Origin: Phytophthora colocasiae
Lineage: Eukaryota; Oomycota; Peronosporomycetes; Peronosporales; Peronosporaceae
NCBI GenBank assembly: GCA_018806915.1
Contig: JAGKQI010000031.1
Location: forward strand, 1 to 64,000
Direction: 5' to 3'
DNA: 64,000 bases
Part shown: piece after piece, positions 11,600-22,079 of the stretch
Layout: each line of letters starts with the position of its first letter
Numbering within the stretch: the first letter of the stretch is position 1
The notes under the pieces: model-generated
The model's input: the letters and a program-made list of their open reading frames with translations, nothing else
Databases searched by the model: none
Told to the model about the DNA's origin: nothing
Translations under genes and position numbers: made by a program

Positions 11600-11790
11600 G
11601 TTTTGTTAGCTACACAAAACCTACCTAGACATGCAGTGCCTGACTTTGGAGCAAGCAAGCTTGCTCCAAGATTCATTGGGCCGTTCAGTACTTGAGCGGC
11701 ACGGCAACGCGTACCGGCTGGACATACCGTCCAGCATGAGGCTCCACCCGACCTTCTACGTCGGGCGGTTGAAGCCGTACGTGCAGCACG
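11600..11790 (+). pseudogene. Integrase C-terminal tail of Gypsy A
   Basis: 'FIGPFSV', then 'LERHGNAYRLDIPSSMRLHP' and 'TFYVGRLKPY' correspond to the GPY/F module and the strand after it in Ty3/Gypsy integrases. No chromodomain follows; the next recognisable sequence is on the opposite strand. Confidence 0.7.
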
Positions 11791-11792
11791 GA

Positions 11793-13548
11793 CTACCTAG
11801 GGCTGGTAGTCCGACTGAGAGTGCGAGAGGCCTGGAAGGCCTTCTCGAAACCGTCGACACGGTCGATCAACTGGTTCAATCTCGTCCCAAGGTCGGACGA
11901 GAGGTTCGAGGCAGTCTGAGCTGCCTCGCAGACCTCAGCACGGAGGACACGAACCTCCTGCTTCAGGGCAGCTATCTCAGCGCTCTGGGTCTGCTCCAGC
12001 GCAGCAACTCGATCGTGCAGGGCACGATCGTCATGGTCATAGCGTTGACCATGCGGAGGGAGTGTTCCCACCCCTCCGCCGCCGTTGCGCGACGCGCGTG
12101 GAGCGATCCGCTGGATTGTGGAGCGGATCGTGGTTCATAAGAGAACGAACTCTCAAGGCGTTCGTTTTCGTATTCGTTGAGAGGTTTTCCCATCGAGATA
12201 CATGATCCGCGGAACGTCCTGATGGAGGACGTTCCGGAAATGGTGAGGGCGTACGAAGCCCACCATAATCCTGCAGGGGTAAGCCCAGCACGAGGAGTGC
12301 TGCGGTCAACCACAGCACTCGAGCTCCGCGTGGCTCGAGACGACCACGAAGCCTTAATGTGATCGGGTACACGGACAAGCGTGTACTTCAGAGATCACTT
12401 TCAGTGAGGCGTGCTGCCAAGGGCTGGCAACACGGGCAGAGTGTGCCAAAGGGAACGGCACAGGGGATCCCCGCTTCCATGGACAGATCATGGAGGCGTT
12501 AACGCTACCACGAGTGGTGTAAGTGTAGCAGCGATCGTGAGCTGCAGCAACGCGCTCACGATACGCCTTCGGGTCTTGCTGAAGTTATCAACAAAGGCAT
12601 TCCACGACTGACAAAGTGCCTGCCACTCTGGCACTTTGCTCTTGCGCGAAGTCTTCTTCGCTGCATAGTATCGGAGCTCGTGGAAGAGCCCGATATAGTA
12701 GTCGCGTCGAGTCTCAGACTCAAAGACAAGCTTAGCGGCGACGTCGTCGTCGTTGATACCGTTGCATGCGTACAAAACAGTATCGGGTTCTGGTGGTGAA
12801 CTAGCACCGAACCGGTCATGGATTTCAGCCTCAGTAGGCATCTGATGGCGTGCGCACTGGCGGATCAGTGCGCGGGGCAGTGAGCGCCCTCAACATGGGG
12901 ACGCTTCATCATCACTGCGCGGACGCTTCGAGCTTGAAGCGTCCGAGGCCTCATCACGAGGTCGTCGAAATCCCACGGGTGGGTCTGACGTGTCTTCGGA
13001 CTAAGACAAGGAGCGAGAGCCTTGACATCAATCCTCCCCTCCTCGACATCCCTCGTCGTAGTCGAAGATGTTCTTCGTAGTCCTCTCCAAAGAGTTCTTT
13101 GAGAGGGACAGCAGGATTCTTAATCTTCTGCCAGAGAAGAAGACTTCTTCTTCTTCTCATGCTTCTCCTTATGGAGAGCATGGTACTTGGTGACAGAGAG
13201 CTTCTCTGTCAGACTGCTGGAGGCAGCAGTGCTAGTTGGCACTGCTGAGGTCAAGTTGTTCCTGCTGCAGAGGCAGCAGGTAAGGCTTTGCGCGGCCGCA
13301 GAAGCTGGACGGAGACGTGGAGTTGGAGAGTCCATTGCGAAATGAACTCGGATTTCTCTCGGGAACTTACGGTCTTCAAGTTCTATTGATTGACGTATCG
13401 AGACCGATACGTCGAATCTTAACGGGGGATGGTGCAACGGGTTACACGTACAAGTGGTTGTACCACTTGTAACTCTAACAGTTAGGATAACTGTTAGAGG
13501 TTGGAATGGGCTCAGACCTTGGTGTGCTGTACACACCAAAGGATACAT
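11793..13548 (-). pseudogene. Antisense coiled-coil ORF remnant downstream of Gypsy A pol
   Basis: The minus strand encodes, from 13.5 kb leftwards, a lysine-rich patch ('HKEKHEKKKKSSS'), 'NPAVPLKELFGEDYEEHL', then 'TEAEIHDRFGASSPPEPDTV', 'DYYIGLFHELRYYAAKKTS', and last a heptad-repeat segment ('ALEQTQSAEIAALKQEV', 'LRAEVCEAAQTASN', 'QLIDRVDGFEKAF'). The pieces are in different frames, so it is broken. It lies between pol and the 3' end, on the opposite strand, the same place as the large antisense ORF of the E family, but I see no clear sequence match to it. Function unknown. Confidence 0.55.
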
Positions 13549-13679
13549 GGGCGAACCACATTATTGGGTGGTTCGTGTGCATTTGTGCATATTATTGGTA
13601 GAAAGTAACGGATTTCTACCAATCACTGAGCAGAGTTTCTGCCAACCACACGTTGGCAGACCCTTTAGAAATAGATAAC

Positions 13680-13905
13680 AAAAAGTTTTAGGAGGTCCAT
13701 AATTGGCTTATGCCAAATTCAATAACAGTTCTCATTTTACGGTATTTTGCAGTTTAATTTAGTTATATTTGATTTACTTATACTTATTTAAATAAGTATA
13801 CTTAAATTAAGCCTATTCTAATTGCACGCTTCCTCATACACGTAAGCGCACGTGTACGCCACCTAATAGGTCTAGGTAGACCTATTACACTACTTGACTT
13901 GAGCT
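13680..13905. other. AT-rich tail, possible LTR remnant of Gypsy A
   Basis: AT-rich non-coding stretch between the antisense ORF remnant and the Gypsy C protease. It holds a perfect hairpin (TAATAGGTCT at 13864-13873 with its complement at 13878-13887) and an ACTTATTTAAATAAGT palindrome near 13785. No partner LTR was found upstream of gag, so the LTR reading is tentative. Confidence 0.35.
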
Positions 13906-14280
13906 GACGACTATTGCTGGCCCTGTCTCATTACGGACAGTCCCCGTCTGATACTGGCTGGTGAAGGTGACGAGTTTTTATTGGGCAGGATGTGCTAAAA
14001 GGACTGGGCATCGATGTTGACGAACAGCTTGCTCAATTGGCTGGTCTGTCTCTGCTGGACGGGGAAGATGATGAGTTTCCAGTGGGAGACGAGATCCCAA
14101 CCCGCTTGCAAGTCAAGAACCCGCTGCTAAGCATAAAGAATTACTGGATCGGGCTGCAGCGAATGGACTTCCGCCGCAGTGTGCTGTTCAAATTCATGGT
14201 TGGCTGGAAAAATTTCCAGATATATGGAGTAATGCGTTCGGCCATGATTCCCCAGCTCAAGTTGAACCGTTACGAGTTAC
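13905..14280 (+). pseudogene. Protease end and RT leader of Gypsy C
   Basis: 'GPVSLRTVPV', then 'EFLLG', and after one lost base 'DVLKGLGIDVDEQLAQL' match the C-terminal end of a retropepsin (the catalytic D-S/T-G part is missing). The acidic linker and 'GWLEKFPDIW' in a shifted frame lead into RT. Confidence 0.65.
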
Positions 14281-15062
14281 TTTGAAGACGGGTGCTGTCC
14301 TGCATCGCAGTCCGCCGCGTAAATATGCGCCGCTGCAATCGTGGATAATGGCCTGGTGGAACAAAACAATGCATATCGATGGGCATGTGCGGTGGACCAG
14401 TTCGCAAACCTGGTACGCAGGACAAGTTCCGACTAACTATCGACTATCGGCCGTGAACCTTGTCACCGTTCCTATTGCGGGCACAATGCCCTCAGCAGCA
14501 ACTAAAGTTGACTCGTTTAGTGGCAAGAAGATCTTCGCCTGTTTTGACTTCACGCAGGTATTCTGGCAGTTACCTCTTCACGAGGACTGTCGCGAGATTT
14601 TTTCATTCGTTACTCCAGATGGCGTCTTCACGCCAAAGCGTGTACCACAAAGAGCTATGGATTCTGGGCTCTACATTTCCAAATCCAGGTACAGACTAAG
14701 CTGGCTGGCTAATCCCACACTCTGCGCTTGTGTGGACCGATGATGTTACCCTGTTCGCGCCGACAGTAGAAGAGTTTGTCCGGACACTTGGTGTGTTCTT
14801 TGAGCTCGTGGCCAGTGCCAACTTCAAGCTCAATATGTCTAAGTCATCGCTGTTTGAACTTGAGATCCTATGGTGTGGCCGACTTATCTCCAGTGAAGGT
14901 GTCCGTCATGATCCCGCTCGTGTTAGTGCTCGTGCCGAACTACCGCTACCTGAAACAGTGGCCGACTTGCAGTATTTCGTGTGCGCCACAAATTGGCTTT
15001 ACGACTCGCTACCTGACTATACACGGGGTTATCGCACCTCTAAAGGACAAGCTGAACGCTGA
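14240..15062 (+). pseudogene. Reverse transcriptase of Gypsy C (broken)
   Basis: 'VTLKTGAVLHRSPPRKYAPL', 'FACFDFTQVFWQLPLHEDC', 'FVTPDGVFTPKRVPQ', 'WTDDVTLFAPTVEEFVRTLG' and 'FKLNMSKSSLFELEILWCGR' are RT blocks in order. The catalytic pair is encoded as W-T-D-D where most relatives have Y/W-x-D-D. Frame changes near 14650-14735 break palm from thumb. Confidence 0.85.
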
Positions 15063-15109
15063 GCGCGTTCGAATAGGATGACGCAATCGAAATGCTCTGA
15101 ATGTAGCCA

Positions 15110-15640
15110 CAACCTGGTCCGAAGAAGAACGCAGTGCGTACAGTGCTGTGGTGTCGTTGGTAGCAGACTCTGCATTAATGGCGTTTCCTGACCACGAGGC
15201 TAAGCTTCTTCTATTTACGGATGCATCAGACGAGGGCTACAGCATTGCTGTGACGCAAGTCAGACATTGGGATGTATAGCTGCCTGTGGTCAAGCAAAAC
15301 CACGAGATGATCGTGCAAGGGTGGCATGTTCAAACATTTGAAACTAAACTGGACGATCATCGAAAAAGAGGCGTTCCGATTGTTAGAGCTTGTCATGAGC
15401 TTGACTATCTCCTACTTCGACCTCGCGGTTTTCGTCTGTATTGTGATCACGCTAACTTGGCATTCATTTTTGCGCCAAATGTGGACTTGAAAAGCATGTG
15501 AGGGACCGCCTGCAGCGTTGGGCGATGCGATTAGTGGTCTAAAAAACGCTATACTATCGAACACATTCCGGGAGAAAGCAATGTATGGGCTGACATTGTC
15601 TCTCGCTGGCATGCGCGTGATCAGGTTTCTGTAGCAGCAG
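15110..15640 (+). pseudogene. RNase H of Gypsy C (broken)
   Basis: 'LLLFTDASDEGYSIAVTQ' carries the first catalytic Asp (T-D-A-S). A stop near 15277 interrupts the frame. 'DYLLLRPRGFRLYCDHANL' carries the C-D-H block with a further catalytic Asp. The rest up to the integrase is in several frames. Confidence 0.8.
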
Positions 15641-16880
15641 TGCGGACACGTAACCACCAAGTCATCCCTGTGGACTCACTTTCCCGTCTTCGGTCCCTTG
15701 CTGATGATGGATTTCGCTTCCCAACTCGAGACGATATTAAAGCAGCTCAACAAGCTGCTTCACGCGAGCGTTCACGGCTAAAAGAGGCCCCAGAGGACGA
15801 GGTGGATGGTGGTGACAGTTTACAATCGGGTAGTGGGTCCTTACTGGTGCGAAAGAGTTACTTGCTCGAATTTTCGTTGTTGCTCACTGTGGATCACAAC
15901 GTCATCGAGGTCAAGAACCCATGACCCTAGCGCTAAAAGAACGTTTCTACGTGTTTAAGCTGGAAGACAAAGTGGCAAAGTTCATCCGACAATGTTTACT
16001 ATGTAAGCATTTTAAGGGGCCTCGCCTAATTCCTCGCCCGTATGGACCGCTTCTCGTGACGATCGAACGGAATGAAGTTGTTCACTGGGATTTTCTATCA
16101 CTTGAGAAGGCTTTGGTGATTTATCTTACCTTCTGGTGGTGAAGGATGGGTTTCCACTTATGCGAGCTGTTTGCATGTGCCACACCAACAGCCTTTATCG
16201 CAGCAGAAGCACTGACAATGTGGTGCGCTCGGTACGGAATTCCGAAGACTCTTCTGTCAGATCAGGGTCACACTTTCGCAACGAGATGGCGAAGAACCCT
16301 GCAGCGAGGCTGAAGGTGGAGTTAAACTTTACGCCTGTTTACTCACTGTGGTTGAATGGCACAGTGGAGCGCTTGAATCGAGATGTGCTCCAGGTTTTCC
16401 GAGCACTACTGATGGAATACGGGTTGGATGATCACGAATGGCCGTACCTACTGCCTGCTGTACAGGCTAACCTCAATCACACTCGAGTACAGTCGCTGGC
16501 AGGCCGCACCAGTCGAAGTCTTCACAGCGCTGCCTGCATCTTCTGCTTTGGATGCCATAGTTTTACCCGCGACTATCGAGAGTGAGTGGATCCTCAATGA
16601 CATTAGCGGATGTGGATCGACTTCGATTGTCACTGCATGCAATTCATCGGGAAGTAGCAGACGCGAAGGAAGCCCAGCGACTTAGAGACATGGCGACGCA
16701 CAAAGGCAGTCCAGTCAACTTTGATGTTGGCGACTTCGTGCTGTGGTCAAGGATCGATCAACGATTGCCAAACCGCAAGCTCTTGGGTCACTGGGTGGGT
16801 CCGTTCAAGGTGGTCGCAGCGCTACCACACTCATTTGAAATCGAGCACCTTGTAACGGCGCGAAAGTAACGAGGTTCACG
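15640..16880 (+). pseudogene. Integrase of Gypsy C (broken)
   Basis: A spacer with 'ADDGFRFPTRDDIKAAQQAA' leads into 'FIRQCLLCKHFKGPRLIPRP' (C-x-x-C of the zinc-binding domain), 'VVHWDFLSLEKA', 'YGIPKTLLSDQGSHFRNEM' and 'SLWLNGTVERLNRDVLQV'. D, D and E of the triad are encoded (W-D-F, S-D-Q-G, V-E-R). 'HKGSPVNFDVGDFVLWSRI' and 'LLGHWVGPFKVVAALPHSFE' form the GPF tail. Frame changes occur near 16140, 16220 and 16500. Confidence 0.85.
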
Positions 16881-16929
16881 CGTCTAGGCTCGCTGACGAG
16901 GACTTGATACAACATCGGAGCCTTTGGAG

Positions 16930-17135
16930 TTAGTTTCAAACAAAAGGAATGTTGCTCGGAGTGAATGAATTTCGTGACCATCGTTTCAATGAGGAATCTC
17001 GACGCTGGGAGTTGCTAGTGTCGCGGTGGGCTTGCAGGCCATTGAAGATTCCTGGGAACCGCTGTCTTCATTGCTCGTGGCTACAACGGCTGAAAATGAC
17101 ATTCTTCGCGATCAAGTCGACTAGCGGGGCCACAA
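16930..17135 (+). pseudogene. Chromodomain of Gypsy C integrase
   Basis: 'GVNEFRDHRFNEESRRWELL' followed, in shifted frames, by V-S-W-A-G-L-Q and the D-S-W-E-P-L block is a chromodomain of the kind fused to chromovirus integrases, which bind modified histone tails to direct insertion. Confidence 0.65.
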
Positions 17136-17162
17136 TCCGTTGTGACCAAGCGTTGGAGGGCA

Positions 17163-17270
17163 ATGTCGCTGGATTACGCCTGGAGTCAAGCTGTGGTCAC
17201 CACGGAGCGTGAGCGAGGAGTGGATGTGAGCTCAGAGACGCTGCAGCGATGGGGGCTGGCACACAGTGGG
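17163..17270 (+). repeat. Dispersed repeat shared with 2133-2245
   Basis: Second copy of the repeat starting CGCTGGATTACGCCTGGAGT. Here it directly precedes the effector-like fragment. Confidence 0.75.
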
Positions 17271-17720
17271 CTGCTTCGGTGACCAAAGCGTACAAGAACA
17301 ACCCGGACGCAGCTGATGTGGCGATGGTCACGGCCATGGCGAGTCACTACGTCGATGACGGGCTGGCAGCTATGCTAACGATCTGCGAAGCAGGTGACAG
17401 TAACAATAAATCCACTGCCACTCGGCTGGAAAATGTGCAATTGAACATTTGATGGCTGAAGGGAGCCACAAAGGATTTCTCTCGGACTTGCAGGAGTTGC
17501 AGTTCAAGAGATGGCTGGATGGGAGCAAAATCCTACTAATGTCAGTGAGATGTTGGCTAAGAGCCCAGACTCTCCAAGAAGGACAACGCGAAGGTGATTC
17601 GGCGATTATCAGACGTACTTCACAGCAAATGCTAGTTAAATGCTGGTTTCGACGCGCATGTGCCTCTGCATCGTTTCGTACCAGCAGAATGTATATTTGC
17701 TTGCTCGCTTTTGACGCGGT
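17249..17720 (+). pseudogene. RXLR-effector-like C-terminal fragment (broken)
   Basis: The frame from 17249 reads 'VAMVTAMASHYVDDGLAAML' and then an A-T-R-L-E block; after a stop at 17450, 'LSDLQELQFKRWLDGSK' and, in another frame, 'PTNVSEMLAKSPDSP'. The run S-H-Y-x-D-x-G-L-A-x-M-L, then L-Q-F-x-x-W, then P-x-x-V resembles the repeated W/Y/L modules of RXLR effectors. There is no start with a signal peptide and no RXLR or dEER motif, so only the effector half survives. Such proteins act inside plant cells; this copy is broken. The family call rests on pattern alone. Confidence 0.45.
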
Positions 17721-17736
17721 AAAGATCAACAGTTAA

Positions 17737-18480
17737 TTAAAACCACCAAATAGACAGCTAGATTCGTTATGTGTATCTCAGGAAGTTGCAAGTGAAGGCA
17801 TACGAAAAGCCAGGACTGCAAATGACAACTCAGATATGTTGAATATTCCGGCGGTGCTGAGTTTATCCCGCAGACACTACTACTCCATCTACATGTGACA
17901 CTTGAATTTGGATTTCTGCATAGGTACTACGTAGTATAATGTGCATGTATTCGAAGTGGCTTTTAAGCGATTTCCATGTTTTGATATCCAAAGTCTTAAT
18001 TTGCAAAAACGGAATGTCTTGTCAATTCATCAACTAGTATTAATATTTTGAATGCTTGCGTGGAATTGATTTTGGCTTTGCACTCGTACTTTACAACGTG
18101 ACGCGTGCACAGAGCAAACGCTCCACAAAGTAATCGGAGTACGATATCCCGACACGATCTCCAATGGCGATCCGAGTTTGACTTAGAAACGGACTGACCC
18201 GAAAAAAGAAGATCCGCTACAACAGGATTTTCATCAACGATGACGACCATGGTAAGTTCATGTGTATCAGCGATGTAGTTCATGCACCATGGTGCTACCA
18301 TAGAACACGATCTGCCCACTGCAGGGATAATACGAAATCGTTCACTCTGCAACTAGCCATCGACTTCCCAGTCCAGAATGACTAGAATGTGTAGCGCAGC
18401 CAAAGCATACAGCCAGCCCGTACCAGCTACAGCTCTGTAACGGAATCAATGTTGACAGCAATTCCTGCAAGATCTGTGTA
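17737..18480. other. No recognisable gene
   Basis: No supported gene. It may contain the 5' LTR or leader of Gypsy B, but I found no matching LTR elsewhere in the window. Confidence 0.35.
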
Positions 18481-18727
18481 TCGACAACATCGATGACGAG
18501 CAGTGACCGTAACGGCAACAATGATGACACTCACCGTGTCCAACCGTTGGCCATAATGTCTCCGGCACCGGGTAGATGTAGAATCAGCACTCAGGACCTC
18601 ACTTGTCAATTCTACCAAATAGACTTCTGGCTACAGTTCCAGGGAGTTCGCCGACCCCTCGAGTGTTCTTCAATCCCTGCAGACACACTACAAAGATACC
18701 TCTAGCAGAGTATCTGCAACCAGGACC

Positions 18728-19670
18728 ATGACTACCACGCGCCCAAGCAACAAGACGTCTACCGAAAGTGGCGATTCAAGTGTTCGATCGAGTTCGCGAT
18801 TGAACCCGCGACCTGCCAACACTGATGGTACTCGTACTGAGACTCGAAACAGCGATAACGGGGTGACTGGTGATGCGTTTGCCTCAACTCCGTTGTTCAC
18901 GCCACTCCTACCGCCTAAAAATCTCGAGCACTTCGCATGCTTCGTTGGTGCAATGGCGTAAGGACCGTCGCGATACGAAGAAACGGCTGGGCTCGTGCAA
19001 AAGATGGTGCCAATGATGTGATTGTGCCAGTCAAGACCACGTTTGACAAAGGACTTCTGCGTTTATGGCGTTTGAGCACATTACTCGATCGTTGAAGTCA
19101 CCGATGACCATATCGTGGCTGAGGTGGACCGAATCATCGCAAGTGTGAAAACAACAACGTTCCGACATCGACTACAAAATGCGTAATAAACTGCGCATGA
19201 ACTTGAAAGAGACGGACGTTAGCGAGCGAGTGATCCAGTACTTCAAGACCTGCCATGACATCATCGAAGACAATGGCTGGGGAATCTGTTTTGACGATGA
19301 CACTGAAAAAAAAACAACTCTGTCGCATTTTGATCGCCTCATTGGAGCCACAAGCTCAACAGGATGATATTGAGAGAACTGTTCGTTTCCAAGCACGCAA
19401 AGCGAAGGAAGATGAAGTGGTTCTTCATGACTTGATCCTGGAAAAATCTCTGGAGCATGACAAGGTTTTCCAGAGACAAGGACGTGAAAAGCAAGCGAGC
19501 GCGGTGAGGTTGACTCCAAGAGCCAATCTCTCATCGAGGCCGAACAAGACGGCCAAGAAAGCTCCTTCTGGTAGCAGCGACTGTACCGTCAGCGCGGGAC
19601 AGCCCGTTAAGAAAACGATGGACCGTCCGAAGGTGCCGCCAAAGCCCTGCCCAATAACTGCGGAAGGCAT
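18728..19670 (+). pseudogene. Gag of Gypsy B (broken)
   Basis: An S/T/R-rich N-terminus ('SSRLNPRPANTDGTRTE'), a capsid-like stretch ('RMNLKETDVSERVIQYF', 'CHDIIEDNGWGICFDDDTE') and, in the next frame, 'SLEPQAQQDDIERTVRFQAR' and 'DLILEKSLEHDKVFQRQGRE'. A weakened zinc-knuckle-like segment follows ('KPCPITAEGMHWLSEV'): its later cysteines are lost. Frame changes near 18960 and 19330. Confidence 0.7.
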
Positions 19671-19799
19671 GCATTGGCTATCCGAGGTACCAATGCTAAT
19701 GATGATGAAAAGTCGGAAATTCGTCGCACACTACGTGCTCATCGTGGAAACGGGAAACAAGAAGCGACGTCTCCGTCTCAAGCGTCTACGCGAGTGCAT

Positions 19800-20170
19800 T
19801 CCTTCAGAGGGAAAACCTGTAACGCTAAATGACATTCTGCGATTGCCGTACTGTGCTGATACTGGTGCCGACCGCACGGCTATCAGTAGGGAAGCATGTC
19901 AAAGAGCTACAGCGACGTGACCCTGCTATCACGGTGGCCCGTTTGGACACTCCAATTGCGAACATTGCAGTGGCTAAACATGAGATTACTTCTGCACCGA
20001 TGCAGTATATCCCCTTGTGTTACTGAATACGGCGGCCGGTCCTGCTGCTCTTCACAAGCCAGTAGAGTGCCTAGTGATTAAAAATGATGAACCTGAGTTC
20101 ATAATGGGTCAGGACCTGTTGGAAAGCTTTGGGGATTGGACATTGATCGACAGTTGGAGCAATTGGCTTA
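19800..20170 (+). pseudogene. Aspartic protease of Gypsy B (broken)
   Basis: 'DILRLPYCADTGADRTAISR' has the catalytic D-T-G-A. After a frame change near 19890, 'LQRRDPAITVARLDTPIAN' follows, then 'VECLVIKNDEPEFIMGQDLL', the C-terminal I-x-G-x-D block. Confidence 0.8.
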
Positions 20171-20229
20171 ACGAACTGGAGGATGCGGAAGGAGATTATG
20201 ATGATTTCGATGGCGAACTAGTTGAAGCA

Positions 20230-21183
20230 GACTCTGTTCTCTCTGGACGCAGATTTGGCGAGCAGCGATTGAGAAGATGGTGCAAGCAGCTTTGGGACAT
20301 GGCTTCCATCGTCAATTACAGTCGAAACTCCGCGTCATTGTATTGAAGCACGACGTGGCGTTTGACATTGGGAAATGATCCGCCTGCGAAGGTCGACCCA
20401 CTCTGAAATAAAACTGAAGGAAGGTGCGAGGTCGATTAAGTGCAAACCGAGACAGTATCCACCTGTTGTTTGCACGTATCTCCGCGAATTTAACGCGCAG
20501 TTGGTGAAGCTTGATGGGTATAAATAGCCGCTGGCGAGCCCAGTGCTCCCAGTTCGCAAAGCTGGCATGAAATGTGGATGAGTACCGCCAGACATGTGAC
20601 TACTGGTTGGTGAATGATCCTACAGAAGCACTGATCAGTACCATGCCGCATATGCGGACTCTATGGAGGTACGAAAGGCAAGAATCACTACGATTTGTTC
20701 GACATGCTGAAAGGGTTCTGGCAGCTTCCATTGCACATCCTGGAGCCAAGCGTTGATGCCCTACATCACTGACTCGAAGATATACACGCCAAGGCGGGTA
20801 CCTCAAGGATGTTGCGACGCTGCCGTTTATTTTCAGCAGGTGATGGAGAAGTGTTTCGAGCCACTACTGCATGAGTTTATTGTCGTCTGGATCGACGATC
20901 TATTGTTGTTCGCCGACGACGTAGACACCTATGTGACGAAGCTTGAGTGTTTTCTTGACCTCGTCGCCAAGTACGGATTTAAGCTCAGTGCAAAGAAGTC
21001 CAGTTTGTATCAGCAGACGGTCAAGTGGTGTGGTCGTGTCATTTCTTCTGCCGGTATTGCCCATGACCCAGAGCGAATAGATACACTCCGTCCGATGCCA
21101 TACCCGACCACCGCTGGTCAATTACAGCAGTTCCTGTGTGCCTCAAACTTGATGAGGGAATCTATCGTGGACTATTTCCGGTA
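20230..21183 (+). pseudogene. Reverse transcriptase of Gypsy B (broken)
   Basis: 'DEYRQTCDYWLVNDPTEAL', then in other frames 'FDMLKGFWQLPLH', 'YTPRRVPQGCCDAAVYFQQV', 'FIVVWIDDLLLFADDVDTYV' (catalytic W-I-D-D) and 'GFKLSAKKSSLYQQTVKWCG'. All RT blocks are in order; stops and frame changes near 20340, 20525, 20750 and 21181 break it. Confidence 0.88.
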
Positions 21184-21219
21184 GATCCGCTGCAACAGCG
21201 ACTTGATGAACTACTGAGT

Positions 21220-21830
21220 AAATGGTAAACGCACAAAGCGCGTCGCATCTGGCATTCGGTTGAGCTGTCGACTGAAGAGAAGGCTGCGTACGACCATGCC
21301 AAGGAGTTGGTAGCTACTTCTGCCACGTTGGCGTTACCAGATGACGAGGCAACGACTTGTGTGTTTACCGATGCGTCAGATACCGGATTCGCGGTCGTTG
21401 TCACCCAGGTGCGAGACTTCGATGCTAAGACCGACGTGACTACTCAACAACACAAATTGTTGAAATGTCTGGAGTGGACTTTCCAAAGGCGCGCAGCTAA
21501 ACTGGACAGTGATTGAGAAGGAAGCTTATCCAATAGTGGTGGCATGCGATAAGTTGGACTACCTACTGTTGCGTGCACGTCCGTTCCGACTATTCTGCGA
21601 CCATCGTAACTTGATTCACGTTTTCGCGACGCATACCAGCGTCACGAAGCACATCCGAGGAAAGCTGTTGCGGTGGGCGTTAAAGCTAATGTCGAACCCC
21701 TGTATATGATCGAGCACGTCGACGGAACTTCCAACGTTTGGGCGGATATGCTATCGAGGTGGGCTGGTCAACCAAGAACTGCAGTGCGGTTGAAGCGTTT
21801 TACTCGGAGTTTGGGAAAATCAAAGAAGGC
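21220..21830 (+). pseudogene. RNase H of Gypsy B (broken)
   Basis: 'TCVFTDASDTGFAVVVTQV' (first catalytic Asp), 'IEKEAYPIVVACDKLDYLLL' (Glu block) and 'RPFRLFCDHRNLIHVF' (Asp block), followed by 'IEHVDGTSNVWADMLSRW', which holds the N-x-W-A-D-M-L-S-R end of a Gypsy RNase H. One frame change near 21515. Confidence 0.85.
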
Positions 21831-22079
21831 AGCTACGAAGCCAAAAGTTTCAAACATTCTACGTCCACTCGACGATGAAGGATTCGTTTGGCCCTCGATG
21901 AAGGAGATCGTGGCAGAACAGCGTAAGCGCCAAGCGCCACTTGAGCCGCCAAAGCGACCTGACACATGCTCTGCGACTTAACAGTCGCCCGTGGATTCCA
22001 AAAGCGTGTGTGGATTTGACTTGAAGGCTCTGTGTAATCGCACACTGCGGTGCACAAACATCGAGGCGAACAAGCAATG

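Larger units (their letters stand above)
6776..13887. repeat. Field of short perfect hairpins across Gypsy A
   Basis: Perfect inverted repeats with 7-11 bp arms and 1-9 base loops follow one another over about 7 kb. Checked examples: 6776-6802, 6949-6970, 7140-7162, 7323-7346, 7361-7380, 7567-7593, 10983-11002, 12211-12235, 13392-13413, 13449-13471, 13473-13499, 13595-13622, 13638-13660, 13864-13887. They run through gag, PR, RT, IN, the antisense ORF and the non-coding tail alike. The pattern is not evident in Gypsy B, Gypsy C or the E elements. Confidence 0.85.
6560..13905 (+). mobile_element. Decayed Ty3/Gypsy element (Gypsy A)
   Basis: Plus-strand remnants occur in the order gag, protease, reverse transcriptase, RNase H, integrase, GPF-containing integrase tail, followed by a minus-strand coiled-coil ORF remnant and an AT-rich tail. 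The order PR-RT-RH-IN defines Ty3/Gypsy. All parts carry frame changes. No pair of LTRs could be matched, so both ends are estimates. The element is marked by dense short perfect hairpins throughout (separate entry). Its right end abuts the truncated protease of Gypsy C. Confidence 0.8.
13905..17135 (+). mobile_element. Decayed chromodomain Ty3/Gypsy element (Gypsy C), 5'-truncated
   Basis: Starts inside a protease and continues through RT, RNase H, integrase and a chromodomain on the plus strand. Gag and the 5' LTR are absent; the left edge abuts Gypsy A. No 3' LTR is recognisable before the effector-like repeat at 17.16 kb. Gypsy C and Gypsy B are related in wording (for example 'VHWDFL' and 'VNFDVGDYVL/FVL'). 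Confidence 0.85.
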
